Source: Novacetimonas pomaceti
GTDB lineage: Bacteria; Pseudomonadota; Alphaproteobacteria; Acetobacterales; Acetobacteraceae
Direction: 5' to 3'
DNA length: 64,000 bases
Assembly (NCBI RefSeq): GCF_003207955.1
Contig: NZ_NOXG01000006.1
Span: 62,001 to 126,000 of the forward strand
This document shows, piece after piece, positions 49,067 to 59,314 of the stretch. A program made the position numbers and the translations under genes. Below the pieces are notes generated by a model, which saw nothing but the letters and a program-made list of their open reading frames with translations, made no database searches and was not told where the DNA came from. Position 1 is the stretch's first letter; every line of letters begins with the position of its first letter.

Positions 49067-52057
49067 TTACCGCTTCCACCACCCGGTGCGCCGTTTCGGG
49101 GCCGGGGCCTGATCGACATCCACCGGCTGCGGCGGCAGGCCGGTGACGGTGCTGTCGGCGGGGGCTTCGGCTTCGGGTGTTTCCACCTTCTTGCGGCGCG
49201 TGCGCGTGGCCTTGCGCACCGGTGCCTTTTCCTCCGCCACAGGCTCGGCCGCTGGCGTCTCGGCCTCGGCTTTCTTGCGGCGCGTGACGCGACGGGCCTT
49301 GGGCTTTTCCTCCGCTACGGGGGCTGTCGCATCAGCCGTGGCCTCTTCGCTTCCGGGCTCGCTGTCCGCTGCTGCCTTCGCGGTTTTGGCCGTGCTGGCG
49401 CGACGACGCGTGGGGGCCTTGGTCGCGGCCGTGCGCGTCGTGGTGGTCCGCCTGCGCCTAGGCTTTTCCTCTTCCACCACGGCGTCCCCTGCGGGCTCTG
49501 CCGCCGGCGTTTCCGCCGGTGCCGCGTCTGCAGCCGCTTCCGCCGGCCCGGCTTCGGTGGCTTCCGCCTTCCTGGCGCGGCTGCGGGTGGTCGTGGCGGC
49601 CTTGCGCGTTGTCGTGCGACGACGGCGCGGCTTTTTCTCAGCCTCGGCTTCCGGCTCTGCCGGGGTCGGTTCCGCTTCGGGCTGCGCCTTTACGACGGGT
49701 TCCGGGGTTTCGGATTCCGCCTTGGCCGGGACTTCCCCAGTCGGGACTTCCCCTGCCGGGGCTTCGGCTTCGACCGGGGTTTCCGCCGTGACGGCCGCCT
49801 GTGCCGCCGTGGCGGGGCGGCTGGCGCGACGGGTCCGGCGACGCGGCGTGCTCCGGGGTTTTTCTTCCCGGGGCTTTTCTTCCTCGACCGCCGGTTCGTC
49901 CACCGTTTCGGCCTCGATGACCACAACAGGGGCTTCGGGTTCGATCACCGGTTCGACGGCGGGCGTCGTCGTCTGTTCGATCACATCGAAGATGTCGATG
50001 ATCGCATCGCCAAACGGATCGGCAGGCGTCGGCCCCTTGTAACCCACCTCGACCACGGGTTCGGGTTCCGGCGCGGCGGCGGCTTCGCCTTCCACCGTAT
50101 CGATGCCCTGCTGTGTCGTGGCCTCGCGGTTCGCGCCGCCACGACGGCGACGGCGACGGCGACGGCGGCGATGGTCGGTTCCAGATGCCGTATCCTCGTC
50201 CGTCATCGCGCCGGCATCCGGCGCGGCGGCTTCGCCTTCGGTCTCCGCAGTGGCGGCGGGGGGTTCGTTGTGGATCGGGATTTCGCGTACGCTGACCGTA
50301 TCCGCCCGGCTGCTTTCGGGGTCCGCCGTGATGGCGGGGGCGGGCTCGAACTGCGCCGTCTGCGGACGCGTGCGCTCGATCCGCGATTCCGCCGCGTGCA
50401 GCGTGGAATCGGTCGTGAACACCACGTGCATCTTGTGGCGTTCCGCGATCTCATGCAGCCAGTCGCGCTTGTTGTTGAAGATGTAGAGCGCGATTTCCGG
50501 GGCGACATGCACCGTGATTTCGGCGGCGCGGCGCTGCATCCCCTCGTCCTCGATGGCGCGCAGGACATGCAGCGCGGAACTTTCCACCCCGCGGATGATG
50601 CCGGTGCCTTCGCAATGGGGGCAGGGGGTAAAGGTCGATTCCGCGATGGAGGGACGCAGGCGCTGGCGTGACATTTCCAGCAGGCCGAAGTGCGAGATAT
50701 GGCCCACCTGGATACGCGCGCGGTCGTTGCGCAGCGCTTCCTTGAGGCGGCGTTCGACCATGCCGTTATGCTTGCGGCTTTCCATGTCGATGAAATCGAT
50801 CACGATCAGCCCGGCAAGGTCACGCAGGCGCAGCTGCCGCGCCACTTCGTCGGCGGCTTCGAGGTTCGTGCGAAGGGCCGTTTCCTCGATATTGCGTTCC
50901 CGCGTCGCGCGGCCGGAGTTCACGTCGATGGCAACGAGGGCCTCGGTCTGGTTGATGACGAGGTACCCGCCCGAACGCAGCTGCACCGAAGGCGACAGCA
51001 TCGAATCCAGCAGTCCCTCCACCCGGTAGTGGGAGAACAGCGTCTGCCCATGGTCGTGCCACAGGCGCACCTTCTGCGCGTTCTGGGGCATGAGCATGCG
51101 CATGAATTCGCGCGCGGATTTCCATCCGGCCTCGCCATCGATCAGGATTTCGCTGATCTCGCGGGTGTAGATGTCGCGGATCGCGCGCTTGATCAGGCTT
51201 GCTTCCTCGTAAATCAGGGCCGGAGCCACGGATTTGAGGGTGTGTTCGCGAATGTCGTCCCACAGCCGAAGCAGGTATTCGCAGTCGCGCATGATTTCGG
51301 CGCGGGGGCGCTGCGCCCCGGCGGTGCGCACGATCATCGCCATGCCGTGGGGGATCTGCAGTTCCGCGATGATGTCACGCAGGCGGCGGCGGTCGGCCAC
51401 CGACGTGATCTTGCGCGACACCCCGCCGCCACGCAGCGAGTTGGGCATCAGCACGCAGTAACGCCCGGCGAGCGAGACATAGGTGGTCAGGGCCGCGCCC
51501 TTGTTGCCGCGCTCTTCCTTGACGACCTGCACCAGCAGGATCTGGCGGCGGCGGATGACTTCCTGGATCTTGTAATTACGCAGGAAACGCGCGATGCGGC
51601 GCTGGGCCTCGGGCTCGTCGCCGGTGTCGTTCTCGCCGCCCACGGTCTCGGGTTCGGCATCCTCGCCCTCGGCGTCGTCCGCGCGCAGGCTGGCCTCTTC
51701 CGTGGCGTCGTCCTCGCCCTCGGTCTTCTCGTCATCCTCGCGCGCGTTGCGGGCTTCCTCCGCGCGGCGCTCTTCTTCCTGCAGCGCCAGCAGCTTTTCA
51801 CGGTCGGCGACGGGGATCTGGTAATAATCGGGGTGGATTTCGCTGAAGGCGAGGAAGCCGTGGCGATTGCCGCCATAATCGACAAAGGCGGCCTGCAGGC
51901 TGGGTTCGACCCGGATCACCTTGGCGAGGTAGATATTGCCCTTGAGCTGCTTTTTCGCCGATGCCTCGACATCGTAGTCTTCAAGCCTGTTACCATCCAT
52001 CACGACCACGCGGGTTTCTTCCGCGTGGGTCGTGTCGATCAGCATGCGTTTGGTCAT
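49067..52057 (-). CDS. rne: Ribonuclease E/G
   Basis: The 996-residue endoribonuclease core for mRNA decay and rRNA processing starts MTKRMLIDTTHAEETRVVV. The S1 domain (NIYLAKVIRVEPSLQAAFVDYG) is interrupted by an acidic insert at about 94-153, as in other alphaproteobacteria. The catalytic DNase I-like region has VAIDVNSGRATRERNIEETAL and LAGLIVIDFIDM (metal-binding Asp), and the Zn-link is TPCPHCEGTG. From about residue 600 the tail is long, low in complexity, rich in Glu/Ala/Pro with Arg/Lys/Thr blocks (RRRRRRRR-like at about 640; RRRTTT repeats), ending in KRRTGWWKR; such tails scaffold the degradosome. The frame extends upstream, but ATG 52057 is the family start. Confidence 0.96.
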   Translation of the reverse strand: MTKRMLIDTTHAEETRVVVMDGNRLEDYDVEASAKKQLKGNIYLAKVIRVEPSLQAAFVDYGGNRHGFLAFSEIHPDYYQIPVADREKLLALQEEERRAEEARNAREDDEKTEGEDDATEEASLRADDAEGEDAEPETVGGENDTGDEPEAQRRIARFLRNYKIQEVIRRRQILLVQVVKEERGNKGAALTTYVSLAGRYCVLMPNSLRGGGVSRKITSVADRRRLRDIIAELQIPHGMAMIVRTAGAQRPRAEIMRDCEYLLRLWDDIREHTLKSVAPALIYEEASLIKRAIRDIYTREISEILIDGEAGWKSAREFMRMLMPQNAQKVRLWHDHGQTLFSHYRVEGLLDSMLSPSVQLRSGGYLVINQTEALVAIDVNSGRATRERNIEETALRTNLEAADEVARQLRLRDLAGLIVIDFIDMESRKHNGMVERRLKEALRNDRARIQVGHISHFGLLEMSRQRLRPSIAESTFTPCPHCEGTGIIRGVESSALHVLRAIEDEGMQRRAAEITVHVAPEIALYIFNNKRDWLHEIAERHKMHVVFTTDSTLHAAESRIERTRPQTAQFEPAPAITADPESSRADTVSVREIPIHNEPPAATAETEGEAAAPDAGAMTDEDTASGTDHRRRRRRRRRRGGANREATTQQGIDTVEGEAAAAPEPEPVVEVGYKGPTPADPFGDAIIDIFDVIEQTTTPAVEPVIEPEAPVVVIEAETVDEPAVEEEKPREEKPRSTPRRRTRRASRPATAAQAAVTAETPVEAEAPAGEVPTGEVPAKAESETPEPVVKAQPEAEPTPAEPEAEAEKKPRRRRTTTRKAATTTRSRARKAEATEAGPAEAAADAAPAETPAAEPAGDAVVEEEKPRRRRTTTTRTAATKAPTRRRASTAKTAKAAADSEPGSEEATADATAPVAEEKPKARRVTRRKKAEAETPAAEPVAEEKAPVRKATRTRRKKVETPEAEAPADSTVTGLPPQPVDVDQAPAPKRRTGWWKR

Positions 52058-52731
52058 TAAAAGGGAAACTCCGGTATGTCCGGTTCGTGCGTCCGCCCCG
52101 CGCAACGCCCCATGGGCGGCGGGAACGGGAATGGGAACGGACAGGAACATCAATGAAGGTACGATCGTATCCGGCGTTGATCCCCTGGTGGCCGTCACGC
52201 GCGACGGCAACGGCATGCGTGGCATCGTGGCCCGGCGTCGCGCCGTTCCATGACATGCATGTGCCTGTTGCGTCGGCGGATATGTCCACCGTGGTCATCA
52301 ATCCATCCTCGGTCATCTTGGGGAAGGTCCTGTCCCGCCCGTCCAGGGCAGGCGGGGCCTTCGTGGAAAATATCGACGGGTCCGTGTCATCCGGCCCCCT
52401 GTCGATCGGGGGCGCCGGTGCGGTGGCCTTGGGCCGCGCGCATGATCCGCCGGGCGACATTTCCGTGACATCGGTCATGGCGGAAAAGGCTGCGGGCGCG
52501 TGCCTGATGGCTGCCGGATGGATTTGCGCCATCGGACGCGGTGCCGGATACGCGCGGTATCCCGACAGCCTGACGTCCGGACGTCGCGCGCCCATCACTA
52601 TTACGCACCATGGCGCAAGCGCGTCCGTCCTGCAAGCCTTGCGAATATTTATGCCGCTGACGCGCGCGTGTATATGATGATATGCACAGCCGACCGTACG
52701 GTTTTCATCCCACTTGAGGCGACATCGCAGC
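52058..52731. other. Long divergent gap upstream of rne and the amidase gene
   Basis: The 674 bp between rne (leftward) and the amidase gene (rightward) show no credible gene; the long frames here (for example 51990-52751 leftward) have Arg/His/Pro-rich shadow composition. In other bacteria rne has a long 5' untranslated leader used for autoregulation, so part of this gap may be transcribed. The last 70 bp before the amidase gene are AT-richer (GCGAATATTTATG, GTATATGATGATATG). Confidence 0.45.
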
Positions 52732-53766
52732 ATGCGTACCGGATATTCCACGGATATTCACGCCGGCGACCGGGCGGCCGGACCGGTGGCCGCCGTATCA
52801 TCCACGTCCCCCATGTCACGACCGGCGGGCGCGGGGCGCGATGACGCCGGGCCGCTGACCCCGCCTGACGCGGTGCGCCGGCGCGTGCTGCTGGCGGGAA
52901 TCGCCATGGCGGCGATGCTGCCCCGGCAGGCCGTGTCCGCCACGCGCCGGCATGTGCTGTCCCGTGACCCGGCCGCGCATGCCGCGGCCCACGTGACACC
53001 CGCCCACGCAACATCCGCTGGCGCGGCCCTGCATCGTCCCGCGATCGTCGGGCGGGCGTCGCCCCCGCGTCCGCTGATCATGCTGGACCCCGGGCATGGC
53101 GGCAAGGATCCGGGGGCGATCGGCATTTCCGGCACCTATGAAAAACACGTGGCGGAGGCGGCGGCCGCCGAACTGCAGCGCCAGCTGGTCGGCAGCGGAC
53201 GTTACCGCGTGGCGATGACGCGCGCCGATGACCGTTTCATCCCGCTGGAGGGGCGGGTGGACCTTGCGCACAGCCACAAGGCGTCGCTGTTCATTTCCAT
53301 GCATGCGGACGCCCTGCATGACCCGGCGGTGCGCGGGGCCAGCGTCTATACCCTGTCGTCGCACGCGTCGGACGCGCAGACGGCGGCGATCGCGCGTTCC
53401 GAAAACAGCGCCGACCGTTTTGGCGGCCCGCAGGTTCACGCGACCTCGCCCGAGGTGCAGGAAATCCTCGCCAGCCTCGTGACCGAGGAAACGCGCCACG
53501 GCGCGGCCCATATGGCCAGCAGCATCGTCTCCTCGTTCCGTCCGCGCATCAGCCTGCTGACCCATCCCGCGCGGCATGCCTCCTTCGTGGTGCTGAAATC
53601 GGCGGACATTCCCTCGGTCCTGGTCGAAATGGGCTTCATGTCCAACCATATGGACGAGGCCGCCCTGCGGCAGTCGGCGCACCGCATGGTCGTCGCGGGT
53701 GCCATGGTGCAGGCGATCGACCGCTATTTCGCCTCCGCCAGCATGGTCACGCGCGTTACCGGATAG
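52732..53766 (+). CDS. N-acetylmuramoyl-L-alanine amidase (Amidase_3)
   Basis: The 344-residue protein cuts the amide bond between muramic acid and the stem peptide. After a 48-residue lead comes a twin-arginine-like export signal (RRRVLLAGIAMAAMLPRQAVSA, 49-70). The catalytic domain (about 114-340) has zinc ligands His122 (DPGHGGKDPG), Glu137 (TYEKHVAE) and His191 (SMHADA), and the catalytic Glu299 in VLVEMGFMSN. It lacks an AMIN domain, so it resembles a bare AmiA/AmiC-type enzyme. ATG 52732 is preferred over the in-frame TTG at 52714. Confidence 0.92.
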   Translation: MRTGYSTDIHAGDRAAGPVAAVSSTSPMSRPAGAGRDDAGPLTPPDAVRRRVLLAGIAMAAMLPRQAVSATRRHVLSRDPAAHAAAHVTPAHATSAGAALHRPAIVGRASPPRPLIMLDPGHGGKDPGAIGISGTYEKHVAEAAAAELQRQLVGSGRYRVAMTRADDRFIPLEGRVDLAHSHKASLFISMHADALHDPAVRGASVYTLSSHASDAQTAAIARSENSADRFGGPQVHATSPEVQEILASLVTEETRHGAAHMASSIVSSFRPRISLLTHPARHASFVVLKSADIPSVLVEMGFMSNHMDEAALRQSAHRMVVAGAMVQAIDRYFASASMVTRVTG

Positions 53767-54075
53767 GGCGCATTATATGTTGCAATCGGCGGATGCCGCT
53801 GTATTGTGCCGCGCATGGCAACGGACATGCACATCCACGCAGGTTTGACAGGCGCGCAGGCGTCCGTGTCCCTGCGTGCGCGTGACGGTGCCGGGCTTCT
53901 TCGTCTTCTACGACTTATCCGCCCCTGAGCGGTCAGGGCCGGCCTGTTCCGGTGCGCCCAGGGGGAAGGTCAGGCTGCGTCATGCAGCCATCATGAACAC
54001 GAATGACGGAATTTCCACCGGCTGGTGTCCGGCGGCGTTCCAGGTCCCACATCCGGATATGTCCGAGGTATTTCC
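53767..54075. other. leuA upstream region
   Basis: The 309-bp stretch before leuA holds a possible promoter (TTGCAA at 53780-53785, TATTGT at 53802-53807, 16-bp spacer), a perfect TTGACA at 53845-53850 without an obvious -10, a short candidate leader ORF and a hairpin. The leader ORF is listed separately. Attenuation is plausible but unproven. Confidence 0.4.

Positions 54076-54079
<4 letters not shown>
53876..54079 (+). CDS. Candidate leader ORF upstream of leuA
   Basis: A 67-codon frame starts at one of three GTGs (53876, 53882 or 53888) and encodes VPGFFVFYDLSAPE near its start. It contains a TTA leucine codon (53915-53917), which should be rare in so GC-rich a genome, five bases before a hairpin with arms CCCTGA/TCAGGG (53923-53938). 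Its stop TGA overlaps the leuA ATG (ATGA). This is the arrangement of an amino-acid attenuator or a translationally coupled leader, but no strong Shine-Dalgarno is visible and Phe, not Leu, dominates. It may be fortuitous. Confidence 0.35.
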
Positions 54080-55650
<1,571 letters not shown>

Positions 55651-55699
55651 TCCCGCGCGCATGTAACGCGACAACGAGACCGCACGGTCTCCTGAAAGC

Positions 55700-55734
55700 A
55701 AAAAGGGCTCCGTTTTTGTGACGGAGCCCTTTTT
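55700..55734. terminator. Bidirectional Rho-independent terminator
   Basis: A perfect 14-bp stem (AAAAAGGGCTCCGT / ACGGAGCCCTTTTT, loop TTTTGTG) has T-tracts on both strands. It serves leuA (stop 50 bp upstream) and the convergent glycine-zipper lipoprotein gene. Confidence 0.92.
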
Positions 55735-55755
55735 CGTTTGTTGGTCGATACGAAA

Positions 55756-56298
55756 TTACTGCTGGTAATATCCGCTCTGGCCCTGCTGGTAGCCATTCTG
55801 CTGGTAACTGCCCTGCGGGTAGGCCGTCTGGGGGTAGCTTCCCTGCGGGTAGTTACCCTGAGGATAACTGCCCTGCGGATAACTCCCTTGCGGATAGCCC
55901 TGCTGCGGATAGGCCTGTGGATACGCCGACCCCTGCGGATAGGACGGCGTGGCATAGCCGGTGGGCTGCGTGCCGGGGCAGCTCTGCGGGGGATAGCCGG
56001 GGGGCAGCACCGTCCCGTTGGGACAGACATAGCTGGGTGGCGCGGTGCGGCGCGGGCGCGGTGTCGTCGCAGCCCCCACGGCCGCGCCGCCGGCCGCGCC
56101 CGCCAGCGCGCCGATCGCGGCACCTTCGCCACCACCGGCCAGCCCCCCGATCGCGGCCCCGCCGCCTGCCCCGATCAGCCCGCCACCCAGCGCGCGCTGC
56201 CCGGGGTCATAGGGGTTGGTGCAGGCGCCCATGGCCGCGCACGCCAGTGTCGCGACGAAAAAGCCGGTCCGCCGACGCAGGAAATCGTGAAGGATCAT
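55756..56298 (-). CDS. Glycine-zipper lipoprotein with Tyr-Pro-Gln-Gly-Ser repeat tail
   Basis: The 180-residue protein has a signal peptide with a lipobox-like MGAC (Cys26), then a glycine zipper (about 38-77: LIGAGGGAAIGGLAGGGEGAAIGALAG). A short Pro/Cys segment (YVCPNGTVLPPGYPPQSCPG) with two Cys follows. The C-terminal third is a run of pentapeptides (YPQGS, YPQGN, YPQAY and variants), then QQNGYQQGQSGYYQQ. Glycine-zipper lipoproteins of the SlyB/YMGG type sit in the outer membrane. The tail looks disordered and could associate with polysaccharide or phase-separate; that is speculation. Confidence 0.85.
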   Translation of the reverse strand: MILHDFLRRRTGFFVATLACAAMGACTNPYDPGQRALGGGLIGAGGGAAIGGLAGGGEGAAIGALAGAAGGAAVGAATTPRPRRTAPPSYVCPNGTVLPPGYPPQSCPGTQPTGYATPSYPQGSAYPQAYPQQGYPQGSYPQGSYPQGNYPQGSYPQTAYPQGSYQQNGYQQGQSGYYQQ

Positions 56299-56408
56299 TC
56301 GTGTTAATCTCTTGTGCGGGGGCGGCGGAACTGCCGCGCCGACCCATGGTCATATTGTAGCTTGCACCCGTCAGGAAAGGACATCGCGCATGATAAAATT
56401 CGGGCATT

Positions 56409-56437
56409 TTGTAACAAAGCGCCTTGGCGGCCATAAA
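56409..56437 (+). promoter_or_regulatory. Candidate sigma-70 promoter for mreB
   Basis: TTGTAA (56409-56414) and CATAAA (56432-56437) have a 17-bp spacer, in an AT-rich patch of the 298-bp gap before mreB. It would give a leader of about 150 bases. The remainder of the gap holds no visible gene. Confidence 0.4.
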
Positions 56438-56596
56438 TTAACGAATTAAAACCATGTCTCCTCTTGCTCCCATCCGTCTGCATCGGTAAGCCCTCGACCT
56501 GATCCGGAATTTCTCGACAGGGGACAGGCGTCTGGCCGCGTTATCCGGTCGGGGCTTCGGAATGGGTCATGGCTGCTTTGTTGTCGGGAGTTTTGG

Positions 56597-57643
56597 ATGT
56601 TTGCTCGTGTGCTGGGTCTGCTGTCCGCTGATATGGCGATCGACCTCGGCACGGCCAATACACTGGTCTATGTCAAGGGGCGCGGCGTCGTCCTGAATGA
56701 ACCTTCGGTCGTTGCCCTGGCCGAGGTGCGGGGCAAGAAACAGGTTCTGGCCGTTGGGGAGGAAGCCAAGCTGATGGTTGGCCGCACCCCTGGCAATATT
56801 ACGGCCATCCGCCCGCTGCGTGATGGTGTCATCGCCGATTTTGAAGTTGCGGAGGAAATGATCAAGCATTTCATCCGCAAGGTGCATAACCGGCGCATGT
56901 TTGCCAGCCCGCTGATCATCGTGTGCGTCCCGTCCGGATCCACTGCGGTCGAACGCCGCGCGATCCAGGAAAGCGCCGAAAGCGCAGGCGCGCGCAAGGT
57001 CTTCCTGATCGAGGAACCGATGGCGGCGGCGATCGGGGCGGGCCTGCCCGTGACCGAACCGTCGGGCAGCATGATCGTCGATATCGGCGGCGGCACGACG
57101 GAGGTCGCGGTCATCTCCCTTGGCGGGATCGTCTATGCCCGTTCCGTGCGCGTGGGCGGCGACAAGATGGACGAGGCCATCATCTCCTACATCCGTCGCA
57201 ACCATAACCTGCTGATCGGCGAAAGCTCGGCCGAGCAGATCAAGATCGGGCTGGGATCGGCCATTGCCCCCGATGATCCGGACGACATGGGCCCATGGCG
57301 GGAGGTCAAGGGACGCGACCTCATCAACGGCGTCCCGCGCGAGGTGGTGGTGTCGCAGGCGCAGATCGCCGAAAGTCTTGCCGAACCCGTCAGCCAGATC
57401 CTCGACGCGGTGACGACGGCGCTGGAGAACACGCCCCCCGAACTGGCCGCGGATATCGTGGACAAGGGGATTGTCCTGACGGGCGGCGGCGCTCTGCTGT
57501 ATCGTCTGGACGAAGTGCTGCGCCGGGCGACGGGCCTGCCGGTCACGGTGGCGGAGGACGCGCTGTCCTGCGTCGCGATGGGCACCGGGCGCGCGCTGGA
57601 GGAAATGAAGCGGTTGCGCAATGTGCTGACAAGCATGTACTGA
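56597..57643 (+). CDS. mreB: Rod shape-determining protein MreB
   Basis: The 348-residue bacterial actin directs lateral wall growth. The nucleotide-binding motifs are complete: phosphate 1 MAIDLGTANTLVYVKGRGVVLNEPSVVA, connect 1 PLRDGVIADFEVAEEMIKHFI, phosphate 2 IVDIGGGTTEVAVISLGG and adenosine VLTGGGALLYRLDEVL. An amphipathic N-terminus (FARVLGLLS) can bind the membrane. It heads the operon mreB-mreC-mreD-mrdA-rodA. Confidence 0.98.
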   Translation: MFARVLGLLSADMAIDLGTANTLVYVKGRGVVLNEPSVVALAEVRGKKQVLAVGEEAKLMVGRTPGNITAIRPLRDGVIADFEVAEEMIKHFIRKVHNRRMFASPLIIVCVPSGSTAVERRAIQESAESAGARKVFLIEEPMAAAIGAGLPVTEPSGSMIVDIGGGTTEVAVISLGGIVYARSVRVGGDKMDEAIISYIRRNHNLLIGESSAEQIKIGLGSAIAPDDPDDMGPWREVKGRDLINGVPREVVVSQAQIAESLAEPVSQILDAVTTALENTPPELAADIVDKGIVLTGGGALLYRLDEVLRRATGLPVTVAEDALSCVAMGTGRALEEMKRLRNVLTSMY

Positions 57644-57765
57644 CGACAGGCAACCGCATGACCACCCGCCGCGGGGATGGTCGATGCAACACGATGAGGG
57701 GGATGCAGGACGATGGGGGGCCGGCGCTCAGGCACGTTCGATAGCTCCGCGCGTGGCGTGGACAG

Positions 57766-58686
57766 ATGGACGGCGCGCCCATGGTGATGCCGGTTTCCAT
57801 CCAGTCCCGCCAGGCGATGGGCAAGCTGGTGCTGCCATTCCTGATCCTTGTCGCCTGTGGTGTCATCCTGCTGGGCAAGGCGGATCGTCCCCTTGTTGAG
57901 CATATGCGCATGCAGGTGGCCGACCTGCTGGCCCCGGCCTATGGTCTTGTGGCATGGCCACAGGCGCGGTTGCGTGAACTTTCAGGGAATCTTCAGGACA
58001 TCCGGAACCTGGAGGCGGAAAACATCCGGCTGCGCACCGAAAATGCCAATCTCCAGCACTGGTACGACGTGGCGGCGGCGCTGGCGGACGAGAATGCGAC
58101 GCTCAAGGCCAACCTGCACTGGATCCCTGACGAGGCCCCGTCCTATGTGACCGGGCGCGTGGTGCGCGATACCAGCGGCCTGTATGCCCGCGCGGTGCTG
58201 CTGGCGATCAATCCCGACACCAATGTGCGCAAGGACGGGATCGCGCTGGATGGCGCGGGACTGGCCGGGCGCGTGACGGAGGTGGGCAAGCGTTCGGCGC
58301 GCGTGCTGCTGATTACCGATTCCTCCAGCCGGCTGCCGGTCACGCTGGAATCCAGCCACGCCGCCGCCATCATGGCGGGTGACAATTCATCGACGCCAAA
58401 GATCATCTATTACCCGCAGGATAACCTGCCGGTGGAAGGGGAGCGCGTCGTGACCAACGGCGAAATCGAATCCCTGCCTGCCGGCCTGCCGGTGGGGCAT
58501 GTCCATTACCTGCGGCCCGGAACGCCGGTGGTGATTCCCGCCGCGGCGCTGGAACACCTCGATATCCTGCGGATTTTCAATTATTCCGACGCCGTCGTCC
58601 CGCCGGACGCGCCGGGACGCATTCCGCTGCCCACGGTCGGGCGCACCATGACCCTTCCTCCCCAGTTCCAGCCAAAGCGGGGATGA
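57766..58686 (+). CDS. mreC: Rod shape-determining protein MreC
   Basis: The 306-residue bitopic protein has an N-terminal membrane helix (LVLPFLILVACGVILLG, about 20-36), a periplasmic coiled coil (DIRNLEAENIRLRTENANLQHWYDVAAALADENATLKANL, about 88-127), and the beta-domain with VTGRVVRDTSGLYARAVLLAINPDT and GLAGRVTEVGKRSARVLLITDSSSRLPV. It links MreB to the periplasmic synthases. The start ATG 57766 has in-frame alternatives (57781 and 57787). It lies 122 bp after mreB with nothing between. Confidence 0.95.
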   Translation: MDGAPMVMPVSIQSRQAMGKLVLPFLILVACGVILLGKADRPLVEHMRMQVADLLAPAYGLVAWPQARLRELSGNLQDIRNLEAENIRLRTENANLQHWYDVAAALADENATLKANLHWIPDEAPSYVTGRVVRDTSGLYARAVLLAINPDTNVRKDGIALDGAGLAGRVTEVGKRSARVLLITDSSSRLPVTLESSHAAAIMAGDNSSTPKIIYYPQDNLPVEGERVVTNGEIESLPAGLPVGHVHYLRPGTPVVIPAAALEHLDILRIFNYSDAVVPPDAPGRIPLPTVGRTMTLPPQFQPKRG

Positions 58687-58698
58687 AAGAGTGCATGG

Positions 58699-59265
58699 AT
58701 GAAACCGCTTTCGCCACCATCCCTGAAGCCCGAAATCCAGCCCCGTTCAGGACTGGCCCACGGCACCGACCTGTTCGTGCGCCACTGCCTGCCGTGCCTG
58801 TTCGTCCTGCTGGTGACGCTGGTGCTGTCCGCGCCGCTCAACATACCGGGGCAGGCGGAACTGATGCCCGCCATCGTGCAGGTGTCGGTCTTCCTGTGGT
58901 CGGTGTTCCGGCCCGCGCTGATGCCCTCTGTCGCGGTGTTCGGGCTGGGAATGTGCGTGGACCTGCTGAGCTTCGATCCCCCCGGCGTCATGCTGCTTGT
59001 CCTGCTGGTGGTTCATGGCGTGGGGCTGTCGGGGCGTTACGTGCTCGCGCGGCTCAACGTTTTCGTGCTGTGGCTGGTGTTCGGCGTGGTCATGGTCATG
59101 GCGACGGCGATGCAGTGGGTGCTGTGTTCGGCGCTGGCGCTGCATCTGGTGGAAACGGTGCCGTTCATGTTCGAATGCGTCTTGGCATTTGGCACCTTTC
59201 CGGTGCTTTATGTCATATTCGTCTGGACTTACCGCTTTATCGTCAACGACGCGAATCGCGCCTGA
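58699..59265 (+). CDS. mreD: Rod shape-determining protein MreD
   Basis: The 188-residue polytopic membrane protein has about five helices (CLPCLFVLLVTLVLSAPLN, ALMPSVAVFGLGMCVDLL, VMLLVLLVVHGVGLSGRYVL, VFVLWLVFGVVMVMATAMQWVLC, FPVLYVIFVWTYRFIV). The charged FGLGMCVDLLSFDPPG loop is typical of MreD. Sequence conservation in this family is low, so the call leans on position between mreC and mrdA. Confidence 0.9.
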   Translation: MKPLSPPSLKPEIQPRSGLAHGTDLFVRHCLPCLFVLLVTLVLSAPLNIPGQAELMPAIVQVSVFLWSVFRPALMPSVAVFGLGMCVDLLSFDPPGVMLLVLLVVHGVGLSGRYVLARLNVFVLWLVFGVVMVMATAMQWVLCSALALHLVETVPFMFECVLAFGTFPVLYVIFVWTYRFIVNDANRA

Positions 59266-59314
59266 ACCACAGGGCTGATGGGCCAGCCGTATTCCGATCT
59301 GCCCGGATGGGTGA

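Noticed and set aside
51961..52751. Long open frames on both strands in the gap upstream of rne
   Set aside because: The composition is shadow-like (Arg, His, Pro and Asp rich), there is no ribosome-binding site and no recognisable domain, and one frame merely extends rne upstream.
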